Source of the DNA: Chryseobacterium oranimense
Lineage (GTDB): Bacteria > Bacteroidota > Bacteroidia > Flavobacteriales > Weeksellaceae
Assembly (NCBI RefSeq): GCF_900129755.1
Contig: NZ_FQWT01000006.1
Location: 205,328 to 269,327, forward strand
Reading direction: 5' to 3'
DNA: 64,000 bases
The notes under the pieces are model-generated. The model had not been told where the DNA came from, searched no databases, and worked only from the letters and a program-made list of their open reading frames with translations. The position numbers and the translations under genes were made by a program. The number at the start of each line of letters is the position of its first letter. Position 1 is the first letter of the stretch. Below are positions 59,563-64,000 of this stretch, piece by piece.

Positions 59563-62500
59563 TTAAATCTGTTGGGACTTTCTAGTCCTGTTGAAGATCC
59601 AGAAGATAATCGGGAAAATAAGCAGCGTTAATACTGTTGCTGTAATCAGCCCACCGATAATGACAATGGCTAAAGGTTTTTGGGACTCCGAACCAATTCC
59701 CGTGGACAATGCAGCGGGCATTAATCCTATCGAGGCCATTAAGGCAGTCATAATCACCGGACGTGTTCTTGATTTTACCCCACTGAGTATGGCATCATCC
59801 AGACTCAGCCCGTTCTTGACATTCTGGTGGAACTCTGTAATGAGGATCACTCCGTTCTGAATACAGATTCCGAGTAGGGCGATCATCCCCACTCCTGCCG
59901 AGATTCCAAAATTTATTCCGGTAAGATGCAGGGCAATAATCCCTCCGATCAGTGCAAAAGGAACGTTCGCCAATACCAGCAATGAATCTTTCATGTTTCC
60001 GAAAAGGATGAACAGTAAGAAGAAAATCCCCAGAATACTGATCGGTACAACCTGCGCCAACCGGTGTGAGGCTCTCTGCTGGTTTTCAAACTGTCCCGTC
60101 CAACCGATGGAGTAACCGTCCGGAAGCTCAATATTGGCCACTTTTTTCTGAGCATCAGCAATGGTGCTTCCCAAATCCCTGTCGCGGATGGAGAATTTAA
60201 CGCCGATATACCTTTTAATATCATCCCTGTAAATGAATGCGGCTCCGTTATCTTTTACAATGGTACTGATCTCTTTCAGCGGGATTTTTGTTCCGTCCTG
60301 GGTAGGAACCATCAGGGAAGCGATATCATTTTCGTCTTTCCTGTATTCCTGGGAATATCTGAGTCGGATCGGGAATTTTCTCTCGCCATCAAACATTTCT
60401 GAAGCGGTTTTACCTCCGAAGGCCATTTCCAGCACAGACTGTGCATCATCGGGCATCACTCCGTAAGCTGCCATTTTATCCCTGTCCAGAACTACACTTA
60501 CTTCCGGCTGACCGATATTTTTAATGATTCCCGGATCTTTTACCCCGTCTACATCTTTGATCTGTTTTAACACCTCATCAGCCAGTTTATCCAGTGTTTC
60601 AAGGTTATCTCCATAGATCTTGATTCCGTTTTCCGCTTTGAAGCCGGCTACGGCTTCCGCTACATTATCCGAAATCGGCTGGGAATAATTGAAGGTAATC
60701 CCCTGGTAACTTCTAAGCTTTTTATCAATCTCTTCAATGAGTTCTTCGTAGCTGATGCTTCGTTTCCACTCTTCCTTTGGCTTAAGGTTTACGGCAAACT
60801 GCACAAATCCGAAACCGTTCGGGTCTGTTCCGTCATTGCTCCGTCCTGTCTGTGCAAGAACATCTGTAACTTCTGGAAAACTCATAATGTCTTTCTTCAA
60901 AAGATCAGCTGTTTTCAGGGATTCCTTTAGGGATGAGCTCATTGGCATTTCTGCAGTGATCCAAAGGGAACCTTCATTCAGCTGGGGAAGGAATTCCGTT
61001 CCCAGGAATTTTCCGGAGAATAAGGTAACAACCATGAAGGAAACAGCAATCACTAAACTCATTTTTTTATGTTTAAAAGTATAGTTGAATCCTTTCAGTA
61101 CAATCCTGTCCCAGAAATTCACAAACGGGTTGTTTTTTTCTTTTACATTCTTGTTTAATAAAATATGAGAAAGAACAGGAACCAGGGTTAAGGTGAATAT
61201 CAGTGCACCTATCAAAGCAAATCCTAAAGTGAATGCCAAGGGCGAGAACATTTTCCCTTCTACTTTCTGAAACGAAAAGATAGGAATCAGGGAGGTGATG
61301 ATGATTAGTTTTGAAAAGAAGATTGCCTTTCCTAAACCTGTCCCGGTCTGTTTGATCCATCCTCCTTTGGACAGTTTGTTAAATTTTTCCGTTCCGTATT
61401 TAAGTGCTTTATGATCGAGCATTACAAAGAGACCTTCCACCATGACGACGGCTCCGTCAATAATAATCCCGAAATCCACTGCTCCCAATGAAAGCAGATT
61501 GGCACTCATTCCTGCCAGTTTTAAACATAAGAATGCAAACAGCAAGGACAGCGGAATAATGATGGAAACGATCAGCGTGGTCCTCCAGTCTGCCATAAAG
61601 ATCAGGACAATTACGGTAACCAGAATGATTCCTTCAATAAGGTTATGCATTACGGTGTGGGTGGTGAAGTCCATCAGATTGTCACGATCGTAGAACGTTA
61701 CCATTTTCACATCTTTTGGAAGGATTTTTTCGTTAAGTTCTTTAATCTTTGCTTTTACGCCCACCAGAACTTCACGAGGGTTTTCCCCTTTTCTCATCAC
61801 AACAATTCCTTCTACCGTATCTTCATGATTATTAAGGCCGGCCTGCCCTACCCTTGGCATTGAACTTTCATGTACATCCGCTACATTCTTTACCAGCACC
61901 GGGTTTCCGTTGTCATTCTGGATGGTAATGTTACCGATATCATTTATGGATTTTACTAATCCTATTCCGCGTACTACATAGGCCTGTCCGTTTTTTTCGA
62001 TCACATCACCCCCAACATTTAGATTGCTTTTGGTAACAGCATCATATACCTGAAGCGGTGTAAGGTTGTACTTGTCCAGGGCTCTGGGATCGATACTCAA
62101 TTCAAAAACTTTATCCTGGCCTCCGAAAACATTGATATCTGCCACTCCCGGAACACCTCTCAATGCACGGTCGATCACCCAGTTCTGCAGGGTCAGCAGT
62201 TCTCTTGAATCTTTTGTTTTACTTTCCAGGGTATATCTGAAAATTTCCCCGGTAGGCCCGTAGGGTGGCTGAACTTCCGGATCCACCTCATCAGGAAGGC
62301 TTACGGTTCTTAATTGGTTATTGACCTGATTTCTGGCAAAAGTATCATCCACCCCGTCGTCGAAAAGAATTTTAACAATGGAGAGACCGAACATCGTGGT
62401 ACTTCTCACACTGGTTTTCTTCTGGACCGGGCTCATGGCCAATTCGATGGGGGTAGTCACAAAGCGTTCCACTTCTTCTGCACTCCGTCCATTCCATTGG

Positions 62501-62661
62501 GTTATAATAACAATCTGGGTATTGGTGACATCGGGAAAAGCTTCAATGGGCATATTTTTGAAGCTTATAAAACCGGCAATAGCGAGAATAGCCACCCAGA
62601 TAAAGGTAAATGCTTTGTTTTTTAACGAAAAAGCAATTATATTTTTAATGAATTTATTCAT
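59563..62661 (-). CDS. RND heavy-metal efflux pump, CusA/CzcA type
   Basis: The 1032-residue inner-membrane pump has the usual 12-helix, two-repeat RND form with large periplasmic loops. The N-terminus (FSLKNKAFTFIWVAILAIAG, then MPIEAFPDVTNTQIVIITQW) and the fourth-helix motif DFGIIIDGAVVMVEG identify the heavy-metal branch rather than the drug pumps. The proton-relay residues appear in that helix. It exports ions such as Cu+, Ag+, Co2+, Zn2+ or Cd2+ using the proton gradient. The exact ion is not decided by the sequence. It lies downstream of the adaptor gene. Confidence 0.93.
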   Translation of the reverse strand: MNKFIKNIIAFSLKNKAFTFIWVAILAIAGFISFKNMPIEAFPDVTNTQIVIITQWNGRSAEEVERFVTTPIELAMSPVQKKTSVRSTTMFGLSIVKILFDDGVDDTFARNQVNNQLRTVSLPDEVDPEVQPPYGPTGEIFRYTLESKTKDSRELLTLQNWVIDRALRGVPGVADINVFGGQDKVFELSIDPRALDKYNLTPLQVYDAVTKSNLNVGGDVIEKNGQAYVVRGIGLVKSINDIGNITIQNDNGNPVLVKNVADVHESSMPRVGQAGLNNHEDTVEGIVVMRKGENPREVLVGVKAKIKELNEKILPKDVKMVTFYDRDNLMDFTTHTVMHNLIEGIILVTVIVLIFMADWRTTLIVSIIIPLSLLFAFLCLKLAGMSANLLSLGAVDFGIIIDGAVVMVEGLFVMLDHKALKYGTEKFNKLSKGGWIKQTGTGLGKAIFFSKLIIITSLIPIFSFQKVEGKMFSPLAFTLGFALIGALIFTLTLVPVLSHILLNKNVKEKNNPFVNFWDRIVLKGFNYTFKHKKMSLVIAVSFMVVTLFSGKFLGTEFLPQLNEGSLWITAEMPMSSSLKESLKTADLLKKDIMSFPEVTDVLAQTGRSNDGTDPNGFGFVQFAVNLKPKEEWKRSISYEELIEEIDKKLRSYQGITFNYSQPISDNVAEAVAGFKAENGIKIYGDNLETLDKLADEVLKQIKDVDGVKDPGIIKNIGQPEVSVVLDRDKMAAYGVMPDDAQSVLEMAFGGKTASEMFDGERKFPIRLRYSQEYRKDENDIASLMVPTQDGTKIPLKEISTIVKDNGAAFIYRDDIKRYIGVKFSIRDRDLGSTIADAQKKVANIELPDGYSIGWTGQFENQQRASHRLAQVVPISILGIFFLLFILFGNMKDSLLVLANVPFALIGGIIALHLTGINFGISAGVGMIALLGICIQNGVILITEFHQNVKNGLSLDDAILSGVKSRTRPVIMTALMASIGLMPAALSTGIGSESQKPLAIVIIGGLITATVLTLLIFPIIFWIFNRTRKSQQI

Positions 62662-62823
62662 GATCGATTACATTGATGACCTAAAAAAGCCGTTGAAAAA
62701 AATTTTAGAAAATTATTTTGAACATTTCAATTTTAAATAGTTTTCTAAACCATTAAGCAGATTTAAGGGTTCAAGGATTATAAAACCGCCCAAGCAGAAC
62801 CTGCTAAGTTTTCCTTACTTAAA

Positions 62824-63909
62824 TTAACTGTTCAGGGAACGGTAGATCAGCAGCTGGTTATTGGTGATCACTTCTTCTCCTTCAGACAAGCCTTCGGCTA
62901 CGTAGGTGATATCTCCCACCTGTTTTAATATTTTTATTTCTTTGATTTTTATATCTGTTCTGGATTTAAAAACCACTACAAAGCTTCTGTTGTCATCAAA
63001 AATCACTGCTTTTGAAGGTACAGTGAGCGCAGTATTGCTTTCCGAGCTTGAAACCTTGATGGTTGCTTTGCTTTCCGGGATTAAAAGACCGTTGGCGTTA
63101 TCCAGCACCACCCTTGCCTGCATAGCATTGGTTTCGGGATCAATAATCTTGAATATTTTATCAATTCTCCCATCAAAAACTTTATCCGGGTAGGACAGTG
63201 TGGAAACCTGTGCTTTCATTCCCAGGCTTATTTTTTCAATATCCGATTCGTTTACATTCATGATGGCCCATACATTTGTTGTATTGGCTACATCAAAAAT
63301 ATTTTCGCTTCTGTCACTTCTCAGCTGCATGTCTTTATTAATGTTTTTCTGAACAATGTAGCCGCTGATGGGAGCAACAACACTGTAGATATTTCCTTTT
63401 TTCACATTATACACCGTACTTACGGCAGCAGCCCGCTGCATTTGGTCCTGGGCTTTCTGAAGGACGCTTTTCGCTTCAAGAACTTCTCTTTCCGTATTCA
63501 GTTTTCCTTCGTACATTTCTTTGGCTACACGAAGGTTATTTTGAGCAACCACTAAATCGGTTTTTGCATCACTTACATCTTTTTGGACTTCCGCCAACTC
63601 GGTACTTCTGATGGTTGCCAGTACCTGCCCTTTTTTTACATAGTCACCAAGCTCGGCATTAACGCTTAGAACGTTTCCGCCCACCAAAGGATAGACATCA
63701 ATGTAGCTGTTTTTATCAGCAGATATTTTTCCGTAAAAGCTATATTGATCTTCTACGTTTTTTCTTTCAACTTTAGCCAGGGTAATAGCGTTGAGCATTG
63801 TATTACTTAACTCAAAACCTTTTTTCGCCTGGAGTACTTTTTCTTCTTCTTTTTTGGCACATGACAATAAAGACAAGGCTATCAGTACAGGTATTATATA
63901 TTTTTTCAC
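62824..63909 (-). CDS. RND efflux periplasmic adaptor lipoprotein
   Basis: Read from GTG 63909 the protein is 361 residues. It has a lipoprotein signal ending LLSCAKKEEEK, a membrane-proximal barrel, the lipoyl-like halves (YPLVGGNVLSVNAELGDYVKKGQVLATI and VVAPISGYIVQKNINKDMQL) flanking a helical hairpin, and a C-terminal beta domain. It links the inner-membrane pump to an outer-membrane channel. ATG 63957 gives a longer N-terminus, but it would place 16 residues before the signal sequence and overlap the upstream gene. The gap to the pump gene is about 160 bases. Confidence 0.9.
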   Translation of the reverse strand: MKKYIIPVLIALSLLSCAKKEEEKVLQAKKGFELSNTMLNAITLAKVERKNVEDQYSFYGKISADKNSYIDVYPLVGGNVLSVNAELGDYVKKGQVLATIRSTELAEVQKDVSDAKTDLVVAQNNLRVAKEMYEGKLNTEREVLEAKSVLQKAQDQMQRAAAVSTVYNVKKGNIYSVVAPISGYIVQKNINKDMQLRSDRSENIFDVANTTNVWAIMNVNESDIEKISLGMKAQVSTLSYPDKVFDGRIDKIFKIIDPETNAMQARVVLDNANGLLIPESKATIKVSSSESNTALTVPSKAVIFDDNRSFVVVFKSRTDIKIKEIKILKQVGDITYVAEGLSEGEEVITNNQLLIYRSLNS

Positions 63910-63946
63910 TATCAAACGGATAAACACACAAATGAGTAATATTCCT

Positions 63947-64000
63947 TCATAAAACATTGTTTTTCAATATGTTTTTATAAGAATACAAAAACTCACCTCT
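63947..64000 (-). CDS. C-terminal end of the next gene upstream, probably the outer-membrane channel
   Basis: In the right-hand edge, an open minus-strand frame reads R-G-E-F-L-Y-S-Y-K-N-I-L-K-N-N-V-L and stops at 63947-63949. It lies 37 bases before the adaptor start. In most RND metal-efflux operons this position holds a TolC-like channel. With only 17 residues the family cannot be proven. Confidence 0.4.
   Translation of the reverse strand, partial: RGEFLYSYKNILKNNVL

Overview
The window looks like chromosome of a Flavobacteriia member, most likely Chryseobacterium or a close Weeksellaceae relative. The basis is low GC, several Por/T9SS C-terminal sorting tails, SusC/TonB-style outer-membrane barrels, families common in this group (DUF2461, DUF3467, DUF5777, DUF3575, DinB), and many Bacteroidota-type promoters with a TAnnTTTG -7 box. 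No phage, insertion sequence or CRISPR array was seen.

Layout. 1-8.4 kb, plus strand: small stand-alone genes, including a rifampin ADP-ribosyltransferase (arr), a frameshifted M48 metalloprotease, DUF2461, an orphan HExxH protein, DinB, TPR, a RibD-like reductase, an alpha/beta hydrolase and DUF2200. 8.5-9.4 kb: an FMN riboswitch followed by a ribB that carries a one-base frameshift. 9.5-18.4 kb: a T9SS cargo, a TonB-type barrel, an MHS-type transporter, and a hydrolase / ECF sigma / membrane protein / methyltransferase run. 18.4-27.3 kb: ABC exporter, truA, lpxK-punA, a thioredoxin-GNAT pair, dinB and a GH13 amylase. 27.3-33.8 kb: esterase, AraC regulator, zinc alcohol dehydrogenase, a divergent HxlR/NmrA pair and an NPP-type phosphodiesterase.

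33.9-37.8 kb holds the most interesting accessory locus. A tight five-gene minus-strand operon encodes a DUF5777 barrel, a c-type cytochrome lipoprotein, YceI, a periplasmic ankyrin protein and a T9SS-exported DOMON-like protein. A Crp/Fnr-type regulator gene lies just upstream. A perfect GTGA-N6-TCAC palindrome sits about 41 bases upstream of the predicted start site. Together they look like an uncharacterised, regulated envelope electron-transfer system.

37.9-59.1 kb is the tuf-trnW-secE-nusG-rplKAJL-rpoBC region, all on the minus strand, followed by DUF3467. It is split at two points by secreted-protein genes: a metzincin plus its partner between nusG and rplK, and a three-gene surface block between rplL and rpoB. 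Each ribosomal or polymerase segment after a break has its own strong promoter. 59.5-64 kb holds a heavy-metal RND efflux system (CusA/CzcA pump and lipoprotein adaptor) that continues off the right edge.

Caveats: family names come from reading the translations by eye. Two one-base frameshifts, both in A-rich tracts, could be real mutations or sequencing errors.
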